NCBI GenBank assembly: GCA_024349245.1
Contig: JALDNG010000547.1
Location: 59,895 to 123,894 of the forward strand
Direction of reading: 5' to 3'
DNA from: Neodontobutis hainanensis
Lineage: Eukaryota > Chordata > Actinopteri > Gobiiformes > Odontobutidae
DNA length: 64,000 bases
Shown: positions 10,301-20,580 of the stretch, piece by piece
Numbering within the stretch: position 1 is the first letter of the stretch
Layout: each line of letters opens with the position of its first letter
The notes under the pieces: model-generated
Databases searched by the model: none
The model's input: the letters and a program-made list of their open reading frames with translations, nothing else
Told to the model about the DNA's origin: nothing
Program-made: the position numbers and the translations under genes

Positions 10301-12052
10301 TGCTGTCGACCAAAAGGAGAGCACATCTGACTTTAATGATGGACCCACTGGAGGTCTGCTCCTGTTGTTGCCCTCATTGTCCCACATTAAAATGTTGGAA
10401 TATTCTCCAGTCATTTGGTCATTTGCTCCACTGTTGAACACACTAGAGCTTAAAACACACTGAGCTTTTGTTCAAACCTGATTATCAAAGGTTGTTGGGA
10501 CCTTAAACGTGAAATCTAACAGAGATTATAATAATAACAAAAGACTTGGCCTTGGCCACGCCCAATTCCCTAAATATTCTGTTTATGAATAAAGCCTGCT
10601 GCTCATGTGCCACAATATTACTCTGTCCTGCTCACTGGACAAAATATCTACCATCAAACATGTTTTTGACATGAGAGCTTTTTAGTTTTTGCTTTGTTTT
10701 ACTCAAACCTCTAAACTCCTGGTGTCTGTGTGAGTATTACTCTTTTCCTCTGAGCAGCTCTGCTACTCTCCACAGAAACATAGCCTACATAGTCCACTTA
10801 TTCTCATGTGTGAGATCAATATTTTCCTCTCGTTGCCTGTTCCATAAATGTGACACGAGAAGCAGAAACATGCCGAAGCACAGAGTGTTCCAGCCAAGAT
10901 CTAGTGCCGTATCAGGCCTGGGTTAAATGAACATAAATAGAGCTGAAAGGACGTTTGGGAGAACTAGCTAACACTGGTGCTGTGTAGACGACTAACGGCA
11001 GGATCTGTGGATGAAACAACCACAGGATGGTTCTGTTTCGGGGGAAAGGGTTTGGCGGGAGTGGGACTAGCAGAGAGAACGTCGGCAGAGCCGGAGCGGA
11101 CAGAGGACAGACAAATAACTTTCTCACTTCTCACTGCTTTCACACATTTTGCAGAACTGGGACCAATGAGCTTCCACTATATTTACAATCATTGGTGTGA
11201 CCTGAAGACGTGAAAACCTCCAACAAATGAAATAAAGACTTTGTATTCTTTATAACTGAGTGCCTTGATTATTATTGGATTAACCTCCAACATTTATTCT
11301 TCTTTCAGATTGTGGAACTGCGGTTTGTCAAAATCCAGCTGTTCTTCTCTGGCCTCAGCTCTGAAGTCCAACCCCTCACATCTGAGAGAACTGGAGCTGG
11401 ATGATAACATCCTGAAGGAGTCAGATGTTCAGGAGCTGCTTGAACTCCAACAGAGTCCTCACTGTCGACTGGAGACTCTGGAGTGAGTAGATGCTGTAGT
11501 GAACAGAGGCCAATCAGAGCCTCGTCTGATTCTCTGTAAAATCTATAAAAGTGTCTCTGGAGACAAAGCTCTGCTGAATCCACAGAAACTGCACAGAGCT
11601 TTCCTTTCCTCTGATGCAGACAGAACAGACCAGGGCCAGACCAAAGGGTCACTTTTATCAAACTGTCCCAGAGTTCAGGCGTCCCGGAGCAGCTTTAGTG
11701 GCACGAGGTTGATCTGGAGCAGTAACACTGATCCTAACTCTTGAACCACTCCAAGGGTTTGGATCAGTGTGAAGGCTTATAGTTGTGATAAAGTCCTATT
11801 CAAACAGAAAACATGACAGTCTTTCTTCTCAACAGCTGTTTGTGCTTTTAAACAGAGTCAGTGTCGTTGGGCTCTGGCTTCATGAATTTAAACATTGTAT
11901 TTATCGTCTTCACTGCATTAAACACAAGCACAACCTGTGCCTCAAATATTGAGTCCCGACCAGAACTGTCTCCAATAAATATAATCATTTTGTCTCAGCT
12001 CCAGAAGAAATGTCAACACTCTGTTCTCTCTTGTCTTTTCAGGTGGGATTAA
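1251..12052 (+). CDS. NLRC3-like NLR gene A (RING-FISNA-NACHT-LRR), one frameshift
   Basis: Spliced gene for a cytosolic NOD-like receptor of the fish NLR-C type, a family thought to act in innate sensing by nucleotide-driven oligomerisation. Nine coding exons can be traced: 1251-1372, 1605-1730, 2472-2591, 3554-3738, 4751-6493, 7422-7592, 9342-9515, 11309-11482 and 12043-12052. All have GT-AG borders and matching phases. Order: short N-terminus, repeated peptide exon, C3HC4 RING finger, FISNA, NACHT with Walker A (GVAGVGKT) and Walker B (LLFIFDGLDE), NACHT-associated helices, three LRR exons, stop. The exons sum to 2825 nt; one base missing at about 6009 accounts for the remainder, since 2826 is exactly 942 codons. 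So the gene is intact except for one indel, either a real inactivating mutation or an assembly error. The family assignment is strong; the function of this copy is inferred. Confidence 0.85.
1605..1730 (+). CDS. NLR A exon 2 (peptide repeat, first copy)
   Basis: Follows ttttag and ends ct|gtaagt; 126 nt. Encodes a peptide with SPVSSCVSLKSD and FSNEPGAPQSRL, the short N-terminal motif exon of fish NLR-C genes. It carries an extra in-frame codon (gca) compared with the other copies. The residues between LKSD and FSNEP differ from every other copy in the window. Confidence 0.85.
1861..2330. mobile_element. Unclassified insertion between the two exon 2 copies
   Basis: About 470 bp that interrupts the otherwise duplicated intron sequence. 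The left junction follows cacattaa. No ORF or clear terminal repeats; the family is not recognised. It is absent at the equivalent sites in B and C. Confidence 0.4.
2472..2591 (+). CDS. NLR A exon 2' (tandem duplicate peptide exon)
   Basis: A second copy of the peptide exon with its flanking intron (2332-2724 matches 1459-1852). Length 120 nt, intact acceptor and donor, same phase, so it can be spliced in without changing frame. Its variable centre (GSMVHPIFF) differs from exon 2. Absent from copies B and C. Confidence 0.85.
2760..3553. other. Intron, no gene seen
   Basis: The middle part (about 2840-3340) does not match the corresponding introns of B or C and shows no coding pattern. Homology to copy C resumes near 3355. 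Confidence 0.4.
3554..3738 (+). CDS. NLR A RING-finger exon
   Basis: Acceptor gatgtccacag, donor ctca|gtaaga, 185 nt. Shows a complete C3HC4 RING: CGLC, then CGHCFCRQC, then CPQC. RING fingers usually bind two zinc ions and act in E3 ubiquitin ligases; whether this one ligates ubiquitin is inference. Its phase joins exon 2' upstream and the FISNA exon downstream, so it is part of the NLR gene rather than a separate TRIM-like gene. Confidence 0.85.
4751..6493 (+). CDS. NLR A FISNA-NACHT exon, 1-nt frameshift near 6009
   Basis: Acceptor tttgttccag, donor aa|gtaagt. The FISNA part covers ALNRIYTELYITE to IRCHDIFKA. The NACHT Walker A is at 5008-5031 (GVAGVGKT) and Walker B at 5221-5250 (LLFIFDGLDE), followed by the sensor-like ITSR motif at about 5370. 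The NACHT-associated helices end with ESLQSPNGHLDLF, RSINIFHCLTELND and GRRRLIPAVRNCRKA. A missing base in ggttttga (ggtttctga in copy C) stops the frame at 6012; the downstream frame is open to 6497. The same loss occurs in copy B. Length is 1743 nt against an inferred 1744. Confidence 0.9.
6494..7421. other. NLR A intron with tandem-module sequence
   Basis: Contains the same intron sequence (aaatgcacaatgttgctgaa; aaggagctttgacaaagaag) found before each LRR exon in copies B and C. No gene seen. Marks the left edge of the intron-LRR module that is amplified in this cluster. Confidence 0.6.
7422..7592 (+). CDS. NLR A LRR exon 1
   Basis: Acceptor tgtgtttacag, donor ctgag|gtcagt, 171 nt, symmetric phase 2. 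Encodes a ribonuclease-inhibitor-type LRR pair: LSDCGLSKIHCEVLSSAL, then HLRELDLSLNDFDSGM and SPNCRLETLR. Open throughout. Confidence 0.9.
7999..8145 (+). mobile_element. LTR fragment, + orientation
   Basis: Starts TGTTATAAG at the point where the intron homology to 30880 breaks off. Matches the first part of the solo LTR at 46442 (ttactgggg, tcttcaggtcatgtcc, gacatggcttgtc) for about 130 bp, then abuts an inverted LTR copy at 8149. Confidence 0.65.
8149..8517 (-). mobile_element. LTR of an LTR retroelement, - orientation
   Basis: 369 bp with inverted termini TGTTATA...TATAACA. Matches the 46442-46814 LTR in reverse. Next to it, on the minus strand, is a polypurine tract (ttaagaggggggaatg, 8518-8535 in complement) exactly where a 3' LTR should follow one. 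So this is a 3' LTR read on the minus strand. Confidence 0.7.
8518..9185 (-). mobile_element. LTR retroelement internal remnant and adjoining inserted DNA
   Basis: Begins with the polypurine tract and continues with aacccagcagggca and ctagcctaagtaca, which recur at about 61720-61760 beside another LTR copy. No coding frame survives. The end (about 9130-9180, ttccccaaattttcagatcgcgaccccc) resembles the end of a separate DNA transposon. NLR intron homology resumes at about 9185-9205. Confidence 0.5.
9342..9515 (+). CDS. NLR A LRR exon 2
   Basis: 174 nt, same splice borders and phase as the first LRR exon. Nearly identical to it except at LSYCG and at the LSYNYEID stretch, which is one codon longer. 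Open throughout. Confidence 0.9.
9516..11308. other. NLR A last large intron
   Basis: 9620-10000 and 10560-11300 match 36890-37220 and 37540-38290 in copy B. The part at about 10860-11260 appears identical between the copies by eye. 10000-10540 is specific to A. Short reading frames here are not supported as genes. Confidence 0.5.
11309..11482 (+). CDS. NLR A terminal LRR exon
   Basis: Acceptor ttctttcag, donor ctgga|gtgagt, 174 nt, phase 2. A divergent LRR: CGLSKSSCSSLASALKSN, HLRELELDDNILKESDVQEL, SPHCRLETLE. The counterpart in B is 38301-38471. Confidence 0.85.
12043..12052 (+). CDS. NLR A last exon with stop
   Basis: Acceptor cttttcag, then g tgg gat taa, completing the split codon as Glu-Trp-Asp-stop. 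The B copy at 39032 has the same structure (Asn-Trp-Ser-stop), which supports this as the true 3' end. Confidence 0.7.
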
Positions 12053-12053
12053 T

Positions 12054-12194
12054 CAGGACCAGGAACAGGACCAGATCAGGACCAGATCAGGACCAGGATC
12101 AGGACCAGGACCAGACCAGACCAGGACCAGGACCAGACCAGGACCAGATCAGGACTAGACCAGACCAGGACCAGGACCAGACCAGGACCAGTTG
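12054..12194. repeat. GGACCA-based short tandem repeat just after the NLR A stop
   Basis: About 140 bp of ccagga/ggacca hexamer variants beginning two bases after the stop codon, so probably in the 3' UTR. The B copy has only about 45 bp of the same repeat (39043-39087). Confidence 0.8.
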
Positions 12195-13760
12195 AGTCCT
12201 GACCTGGACAGACTCTAAAGCCTCTCTCACCTGCTTTATCTTTTTATAATCACTGAGCACTGTTTGTAAATCTTACTCTTTATTGTTCCGTTCATGAAAA
12301 ATATGAACAAAAGTGTTGGATTTATTCTTGTTTCAGTGTCATTTGAGAATCTTGAAGGATGTAAAGAGAAAAGAAACAAAGCTGTTGTTGTTGTGTGTTA
12401 TTGTGTTCCACAAAGACACAGTGTTGACAAAACTGCTCAAGTCCAAAACATGTTTTTATTTGAACTTCCTGTTGTGTCTGTCAGATTGTATTTGTGACAA
12501 ATGATAATGAGCTCATGTTAAACATAAAGCCTTAGTTTTGATCTAGTCTTTTTTTTATTAAGGTTTATAACAGAACAAAATAGAAAATAAATACAATATA
12601 AAAAATAACTTTCCAAAATGAAGCATTGCAACTGAAAATGTATGATTTTATATTTGTAATTGTGTTCAGTGAAAAGTATAATTATTCATTTCATAGTTTA
12701 ATGTTTGTTTATAATTTAATTGTGTTCATTTTGTTAAGTCTAAGGACTTCTTTGGTTTTGTAAAGTCTTCTTGTTCCACAGAAGAGTTTTGTGCAGGAGA
12801 AGCTGTGGCTCTGACAGAGTTAGTGCGAGTAGAGCCTGCTGTAGAACGCTGATAGTGTTAGAGTCATGTTCAACACTGTATTGACTTTGTAATAGAAACT
12901 GTAGACCACCAACCTCTTGAATATGTTCAAAGGATGAAGAGCCAGAGTGAGTCTGGGTTCCTCAGGCTTTGTTCAGTCCATTTGATTTTAAAGGTTTCAT
13001 TTAAATCTATCAAATCCAAAAGTTCAACACCTGCAGCTCCTTGGAACTGGTTAATATTGATTTTTCATCTGAAGTCTATCAATAGTTGATTGATTTCTTT
13101 GCATGTGTCTTCACTGACCTCTAGTGACAAGGAGGGTCAACACATCTGGACACGCCTTCTGCTTTTGTCAAAGACTTCTTCCACAAATGGAACCATACAT
13201 TTAATATTGTTTAGTTTTTTACCTTTTCTCTTTCTGCTCCATCTTTTGTGATATGTATTCATAAATATTTAACATCTTTTTTCACTAAAATATCACAAAC
13301 TGAACTCTCAGCTCAATCATATAAAGTCAGAATCTCACATTTGGATGTGTTTAATATAAAACCAGATGCAGCAGAAGTTCTTGATTTGTTCTATGTCTTT
13401 CCCTGAAGTTTAACTTTTAAAAATAGGCCTGTGTCTCATTAATGATGTTTGAAAGAGCACTTTTGAGGCGTTGAAGTGTTGGATGTCTCATGTTTTCAGT
13501 CTTGAGCTACACCAGATTTGGGAGCACACAGAGTTTCTGTTGCTGAGGATTGTAATGTCTGGATTACGCTGGAATGTCTTTGATCCAGCGCGAAGGTAAA
13601 TGAATGAACTGATGAATGCACTGTGAGACACATCTTTGACACGACGTTGAAGAACAAATAATAAGGATCCTCAAACACAAGCAGCACAGACGACATATGA
13701 ACAATGTGACAAGAGCCTTTTACAAGTTGTGACTGAAACAAAAGCAGAAACAGAGACGCT
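12195..13760. other. NLR A 3' UTR and intergenic DNA, no gene
   Basis: Contains an AATAAA at 12586-12591 that could serve as the polyadenylation signal. The segment 12.2-13.75 kb is missing from unit B, where the sequence jumps from the short hexamer repeat to the equivalent of 13760. No coding pattern seen. Confidence 0.4.
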
Positions 13761-13989
13761 TGTAAAACAACAGCAGCAGTCACAGTTACCTAGAAAAGAT
13801 GTTCCTGTTTTTAAAGGTGACCCCTGACCTTTACAGCCTTCATCAGAGCGTTTGAACTCACTATTGAATTAAAAAAGGACAAACGACTCCTGGAAAAACA
13901 TTTTGAGACGAGCAGGTGATCACAAGTGTTTAAGAATCTAGGACTCATCCTGGACTCAGACTTGAATTTATTACATCATCAGCATTTTA

Positions 13990-15480
13990 TCTCCTTCAAA
14001 ACATTTCCAAAGTCAAAGGGATAATGTCTAAAGCAGACTTAGAGAGACTTATCCAGGCTTTTACCTCCAGCAGGTTAGAGTCAAGTCCATTTAGTTTATT
14101 CCAGATTTCTTTTGAGCGAGAGCAGTCTAAAAACAAATGTGTGTGGGTCTGGTCCTCAGAACAGTTTTGGTGGTTACAGAACAACTCCATGAAACAGTGG
14201 CTCTGACCTGAGTCTGGTCACTGATATAAGCCTCTTATATCTCCAAGACTTTCATCAGAGTCTTTACAATCCAGGAGCTTTATCAGAGCTGGACATTCAT
14301 CGTCATTTAAATATTTATACAAGACAAAACCCCGAGAACTATGTCTTTAAGTTTGTTAAAAGCCTTTTGATGTTAAACCGTTCCAATCCAGGACATATTT
14401 ATGAGTAAAATCACAAACAACACTTTAAACTCTGGTCCTGACGTCCCACTCTCTTCCTCCAACACTTTCTGTCTCTGGCCCAACGAGCATTTCTTATAAA
14501 CCTTAAAGATGTGTTTTTCTAAAGGCTCTCATTGATCGTAGGCTTAAATCTAAGAGTCAGAGTCTGTGGATGTGCAGCGAGGACCAGTCGACCAGAGAGG
14601 ACAGGGTGCAATGGTGAGTCAGAGATCTGCTCCTGGAATGAATCTCAGAGCTCCATGAGAGACAGCGTCCAGCTCGTGTAAAGAGCTGCAGAGGCCTTCA
14701 CAAACACAAGGTCACCAAAGTCTAGACGAGGCCAGAAGGTGGACGCAACCAGACGTTTCCTGGATTTGAATCAAAACTATTAGAAACTCAGTAGTTTCAT
14801 GTGAAGGTGGGAAGAGTTCAGCCAGAAAAATAAGTTTTTATCAAATAAAGGTTTGGTTATATTTATCCTAAAGTTGTAATTACTTTTCTTGTTTTTCCAT
14901 TCACATATTTCTTCTTTAACTTCTTCACATTTAATTTCCCAGTTTCTGTTCTTACACATGTTCTTACAAATGACCAAAGCAAGGACTCTTATTCCATCTT
15001 GGATTTCAGTGTTGATAGTTTTTTATTATTTTCTCTGATCCAGACTCCTTCTGATTTATTCTGATTTAAAACAGCACCAGAGGCTTTTTCAGATCTTTTA
15101 AGGCGGTCCTTTAAAAACTCATTTGAGTTTGTTCTCTTCTAATCACAGTCAGCTGGTCTGCGTAGGCTAGAGCTGACACTTTCTGCTGAAGGCCAACAGT
15201 GGAAGCAGAAATACACAGGTCTTTGTTAAAGGAGGAAATGAAGGGACTAAGTGCAGTAACATAAAGTGCTGCACTGAGGACAACCCTGTTGGACTCTCAG
15301 TTAATCCACCGTTAACATTTAACACACGTTTGATTCAATTAAAGACATTTGATCATATTTATAAATGCTTCAGGAAACACATATTTAGACATAAATAATC
15401 ACAGGACACTTAATCAAAGGCTTTCTTTTGGTCACGACTGACAATATAAAGGTTTTGTTCTTCTTTTGTTTTATATATTA
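13990..15480 (-). mobile_element. Relic L1-like LINE (reverse transcriptase fragments)
   Basis: Degenerate RT pieces lie in the right order on the minus strand: QKKAFD near 15450, SALLYVTALSPFI-like and YAD(Q) pieces around 15160-15310, a Lys/Asn-rich piece at 14780-14977, and a zinc-knuckle-like THLFLDCSRSKEIW piece at 13996-14190. These match the order expected of an L1/Tx1-type ORF2 C-terminal half. Many frames are broken. The same relic is in unit B, so the insertion predates the duplication. Confidence 0.6.
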
Positions 15481-18147
15481 TTTCTCTAAAAGGTCACAGA
15501 TTGTCCACATGACCTTTGACCTCACAGGTTTGTTCAGTATCATTAATATCATCAAATAAATCATTCTTTCTGTTCATTATTATCTTCGACTTCAGACTTC
15601 ACTCTTTCAGTCAAAATGTTCTGTTTAAAATGAAAGTCAAAGAATGGATTCTTCTTCTTTTATTTTTAATGAAATAAATATCATCTTTGTCAGTGTTTTA
15701 TTGTCAGTATTCATTAAAGTTTAGTGTCTATCATTATTAATAACACTTTTTTATAAAGTCAGCTCATTGAACTTCATCTAAATTTGCTCGAGGGCACGCT
15801 GGTTTGTTTGTTGTTTACTGCGACTGAAACTGCTGGGATTTGAACGAAACGCCCCAAATATTCATTGTTCAGCAGGACTCGCCCAAAGAGTTAAAAAAAC
15901 ACAGAAAAAAGACTATTCCTTGAAGAGAAAATGAAAGAAACAAATGAAAGGAGACATATTTGATGTGTAAGTGTTAAGTTTACAGGACATGCTGCCATAA
16001 CACCTCAAACAGATGAAGACTTAGTTTAAACCTTTAAGCCTCTTTAAAATCGACACTCTTTACTCTTAGGTCTAAACATGTTCTTCAATAAAAGTCTTAT
16101 AACAATGTAATATATAACATTCATGCATTAGATCTTTTCATCAACTTCAGACATAACTCTTATTATTTCTGGAGCAATGGGACTTTATAAAGGGTTGGGA
16201 CAGGAGCACAGCTAAGGTCCAATCATCAGTGGGACGTCCAACAGCAGGGGGCACATCTGCAACAGTCTCCACTCCCCAGAGGAGTGAGGGACACAAGACT
16301 TCAGCAGAAATATAAAGTCTCGAGTCATAAGAGTGAAGTCAGACAGAGCCGGAGGATAGAAGCTCAGTGTCATACTTCCACAGCGTCTCGGCCTAAAGCA
16401 GCTCATCTCATCTGGACGTCCTGACCACAAGCCTTTTCAAACACCAGCAGAAAAGAAAAGAGACTTTTGTGTGACATTAGTGTTCTTTGACTTTATTAAA
16501 GCTGTTGTCTCAGTGAGGACTGTTGGACTGTGTGGACTAAACGTGTCTCCTCAGTCCCAGACGTTTGCAGACTGTTATAAAAAGAAGAGGCGATGCCACA
16601 CAGAGGGAAACATGGCCTTGTCACATTGTGTTCATGAAATTTAAAATATATCTGTTTCCCTTAAAATGATGGATGTTCTCATTTGAAACCTTTGATATGT
16701 CATCTATAATGTATTCTGAATAAACTTGTGGTCCTGGGCCTGATCCTCTCTGTTAGTGTTGATCCATGAGTTCAAGTCAGATCCTGGTTCTTTCTGGTTT
16801 CTGACTGAACTCTAGAGTCTCCTTCACATCTGACACATCTTCTGTTAGAGCTGTCATTGACTGAGAGCTGCACTCGAACACGTCCCTCCCATGAAAACAA
16901 AAGAGTCAAATACAAAAGAAGACTGAGCTTTAGAGGAACAGAGCAGAGGAATAAAAGGGATGTCCACTGTGTCAGGATTACTACACTGTACAGATGAATA
17001 AATGTGGAGCTGTGGACACACACACATCCTCACACCTGAGAGCAACACTGGACCTGTTTGGAAAAGCTCCAGTTATGTGTCTTACCTTCAAATAAAGGAC
17101 GTGAACAATCAGGAAAGTAATAATATTAAGCGTGTTCAGAGTCAAATATGAGACGATGAGGTGCTTTAAGCTTCTGTGTCTCTATTATTACTGCAGATCC
17201 AAATAAAAGATATGAAGCCCAATAGTTGGATCAGTGGTGTTTAGACTGCAGCTCTTTAAAATATCACTTGTGTTATGTCCTTCTTGAATAAAAGACAATG
17301 TGTGTAAGACGATCCAAAGAGACAGAGTCAAAGGTAGTCGTGCTTCGCTTTTATTTGTTTCTAAAACTCACAGAAACAAACCCGAGTGGAGGGAGGAGGA
17401 CTCAACAGTTGAGCCAAACCAAAGAAGTAAATATAACTAAACAGGAACGAACTGAACGACTCGTCTGAGAAACACAACAGGAAACAAAAGGCCTGGTCTA
17501 ACTCAGCTGAAAAGTGTCTTTACTCAAAAATACAAGGATAAACCTCGTGGGACTGAACAGAAAAGTAACGCCTGAGAAAAGCACAAAGGTTATCTTACTG
17601 TCTTTTTATTTCAAGAGTTGTCATATTTTATCATTAGTTTATATAAATCAAAGACATAATCTTTTATCAATTAAATATGATTATTAACAGTTTGTAAGAA
17701 ACTTTATTGACTCATAACTGAGTAGAATTCTTGTGTAATTAATGAAAACAATATTATCAAATGTTATTTTATTTTGAAATACACACAATTTCACAGTAAA
17801 ATAGTGACAAAAGAACAAAAGAAGAGTTATAATAAAGATCTGGTAAAGTCTATAAAGGCAGAGTCCAGTCTATAGCCACGAAATAAAATCATACACTTTT
17901 TCCAATGTTCAATATTAACAATGTCAGAGAAGACAATCCACAAATATAAAATCTTATTTCCAACTGAACATTTACTTATTGTGTCTTTGAAAAGTCAGAG
18001 ATGCTGTGACATTTGAACACGAGAGGTTTTCATGAAGATTCTTGTCGACACTGATCTTTCTACAAACCTGAAAGAAAAAAGAAACACCAGAGATTATTTT
18101 GTCCCACTCACATTTTGTCCCATCCCTTTAAAGGGTTAGGAGGACCC
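15481..18147. other. Intergenic flank of unit A, no gene
   Basis: Collinear with 40830-46130 of unit B after removal of B-specific insertions. Contains at about 16465-16530 the single-copy segment that resembles the unit of the 47.4-50.6 kb minisatellite. No coding region supported. Confidence 0.5.
16238..16254 (+). promoter_or_regulatory. CTCF-like motif
   Basis: ccaacagcagggggcac resembles the vertebrate CTCF core (CAG.AGGGGGC). The same motif is kept at 41578-41594 in unit B. Motif match only; occupancy is not known. Confidence 0.3.
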
Positions 18148-18375
18148 CTAGTGGCAGACATTAGAACTACAGCGAGCATTGACTGAAGCTGATGTAGCCT
18201 CCATCTCTTCTTCTTTGTGTCTTGTCTCTCCTGCAGAGACACTTATATTCATGAGTCTGTTTCCTGCTTTAACACTCACTGTCACTGAACTGGACTTAGT
18301 CTTTATATTCCTCATATTGTCACAAAAATAGTATTGTGCTGCAGCGTCAGCGACATAAAGAGGAAGACTAAACAT
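18148..18375 (-). other. Conserved 75-codon ORF, unrecognised
   Basis: ORF starting MFSLPLYVADAAAQYYFC on the minus strand. Unit B has the same frame at 46136-46360 with a 3-bp deletion and few other changes. No domain recognised. Could be chance conservation of recently duplicated DNA. Confidence 0.2.
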
Positions 18376-18743
18376 TAACGTAAGAGCACTTGTTAAAGTC
18401 AGAGTCCTACAGATACAGTTATGTTCTTAGTTCTATAAGAAAAGGCTGTGTGTCAACAATAAGAGTGTTTAAGTATGAGCTCTAGATTAGAGCTGTTTTA
18501 TTTGTGTCTGGAGTCTTTAACTCCAGTTTGAGTGGGTCGTCACTACAGACCAGGGCTGTTAAACTCATTTTAGTTCAGGGGCCACACTAGCTCTTTGATG
18601 CTAATGCTATTGTGCTAACAGTAATAGTTAATGTTCACTGCTGCTGTGCAGATATCTGACAGTGTCTCCAGTAACTAAAACTAAAAACAGGTTTAACAGA
18701 GATGAAGAAGTTCAGTTTTGTGACAGTTTTATGTTCTTCTCAG

Positions 18744-19465
18744 GTACAAACCAACCCTCGAGCTGGAAACGAGTAAGTAACCATTTTACCTGAAAGCAAC
18801 ACACCTCCTGTTTTCCTGCTTTTCTTTTCTCTTAAAACCAAAACATGACTACATTACATTAAACTTCAGTTCAGATCTTGCATTAATTTTCCAGTTTTCA
18901 GTTCTGTGTCAGACCAGTCCCACAGCTGTGTCATGAAACACTGAGAGAATGCACTGCTGATAAAAACATTATTCTTCTTGACGTTCTTGTTGAAAGTGGT
19001 GTAGTCCTCAGTCTGACACCTTCAACATGCTTCAAGTATGAGCTGCACATACTTTAATAAAACCCATGATAAGAAATGACATCTTAACAGATCTTTTTAT
19101 TACAATGAGGTGTTAGAGGAGAGAGTTATGTAACTATATATAACTTTAACTTGCAGCAGGCACAAGTTTGTTTCATGTATTTTCTTTACATTGAACCTCC
19201 CATGTTCGCTCTGGCCTTAAGCATCCCCTTCAACACTCAGACGAAAGTGTACGACTTCCAACAAGTCACTGAAGAGGACCCTCCCCAAAATGTGAGGGAC
19301 ACCATGGACAGGTGTCAGGTGTACACCGGGACTCGAGTGGTGGGAGCAACTCTTCTCAAACATCCCCATTTCAAAAAATAATGCCCCGACGAGCCTGTCT
19401 CCTGGGATTATGTGAAGGAGAAGTGTCCTAATGTAAAGAGATTCCCTTCTGGAAATTCAACTTAA
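18744..19465 (+). pseudogene. Fragment of an unrecognised gene with an in-frame stop
   Basis: A possible short exon (18744-18774) lies between ttcttctcag and gtaagtaa. A second follows the acceptor taacttgcag at about 19158 and reads through MFALALSIPFNTQTKVYD to LLKHPHFKK, then a TAA at 19379-19381. The same frame continues open after that stop (CPDEPVSWDYVKEKCPNV) to a second stop near 19465. The composition looks coding, but I do not recognise the family. One nonsense change would explain the break. Confidence 0.35.
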
Positions 19466-20395
19466 ACCAGGACTTAATCTTTGTATAAAATCAAAAAGTT
19501 CAACTAAATCCAAAATGAAGGGATCACAGAGATTATTAATCTGTCATTCATTTGAATAAAGGTTAATGGCTCCATCTAGTGGCTGTGACGTGATACAACC
19601 AGCTCCATGGCTCCTACTTTAGAGATGTTCACTTCAGTTACGTTTGGGACACTTTGACTCTCCTCAGCGTCTCCTCGACACCTGCAGCTCGGTTCTTGTC
19701 CCTGATTGGTCGCTGGGCTGTGTTTTATCCTCTCCCTGGATCTTAGTTTCCTCAGAGATCTACCTCCAGAGAAACAGAAAACCAGGATTAACACTGAACT
19801 TCCCTCATGATCTGGTTTTATAAAACAGGGCCCTGAGTAGAAGAGTCCAAACCTAAAGAACCTGCCTTTAGCCTTTACATAGAGGCCCTCTCAGATGGTT
19901 CTGGGTCACAAAGACTCACTAAACTGGATCTGTGACAATTAAAAACAGTTTTTGAACTAACTGTGTCTCTTCTCTTCTGTTTGTGTCGCAGCTAAAGTCT
20001 TCACCTGTGTTTGCTGTTTTATTGTGTTTAATGTCATGGATGTGATCAGTCACAGCTCCGAACCTCGTTCAGTGTTGAGTCAGAAAAACCTCTAAAAGTG
20101 CTTTAAACAACGGAGAATTCTAATCTACACTGGACTTTCTTTACCGTGTGAGAACTGTGTTGCAGCCGTCGAAGGACAGTCGACTCTTTCCTGTGGCGCT
20201 CTTTTGTCGTGTGCTGTTTGTGCTGCTGCTGATGATGTGGAACGTCCCAGACTCTAAGTTCTGGTCCAGTTCAGTCTCGACGTGGCCTTCGTCTTCATCA
20301 TGGGTCTTTTTTTTGTCCATGTCCAGCCTCTGCAGGTCCTCCGCCCCACAGTCACTTTTATACTAGTCTTATCTGAACAACTTCAGCTTTTGTTC

Positions 20396-20580
20396 AGTTT
20401 ATACAGGTTTAAGTCGGACTTGAACAGGTTTTAGTTGGACATGATTAGGTTTTAGTCTGATTTGAACAGGTTTTAGTTGGACCTGAACAGGTTTTAAATG
20501 GACTCAAATATGTTTTATTTAGTTTTGAACCGGTTTTAGTTGGTTTAATTGGTTTTGGTTGGATTTCTGCAGGTTATAAA
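20396..20580 (-). repeat. Small array of 21-bp-type repeat, reverse orientation
   Basis: About eight degenerate units of aacaggttttagttggac. This is the reverse complement of the unit making up the 42434-43610 minisatellite. Lies in the non-duplicated A-B intergenic DNA. Confidence 0.7.

Larger units (their letters stand above)
1..18430 (+). repeat. Duplicated block, unit A (NLR gene plus 3' flank)
   Basis: The block is collinear with unit B. The start (actcaccgaccataac) recurs at 23651, the NLR exons recur at 24679 onward, and the flank 13760-18430 recurs at 39090-46434. Differences are mainly insertions: an extra copy of exon 2 in A, 12.2-13.75 kb present only in A, and several transposons and minisatellites present only in B. 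Homology ends near 18430, where B carries a solo LTR. Boundaries were read by eye. Confidence 0.85.

Noticed and set aside
10977..11213. 78-codon ORF, identical at 37969-38205
   Set aside because: Lies in an NLR intron within a block that is identical between copies, so conservation shows only recent duplication. No domain and no splice context.
20148..20366. Hydrophobic 72-codon ORF and an overlapping membrane-like frame
   Set aside because: Two frames look equally hydrophobic, there are no clear splice sites, and the region runs into degenerate repeats. Not enough to call a gene.
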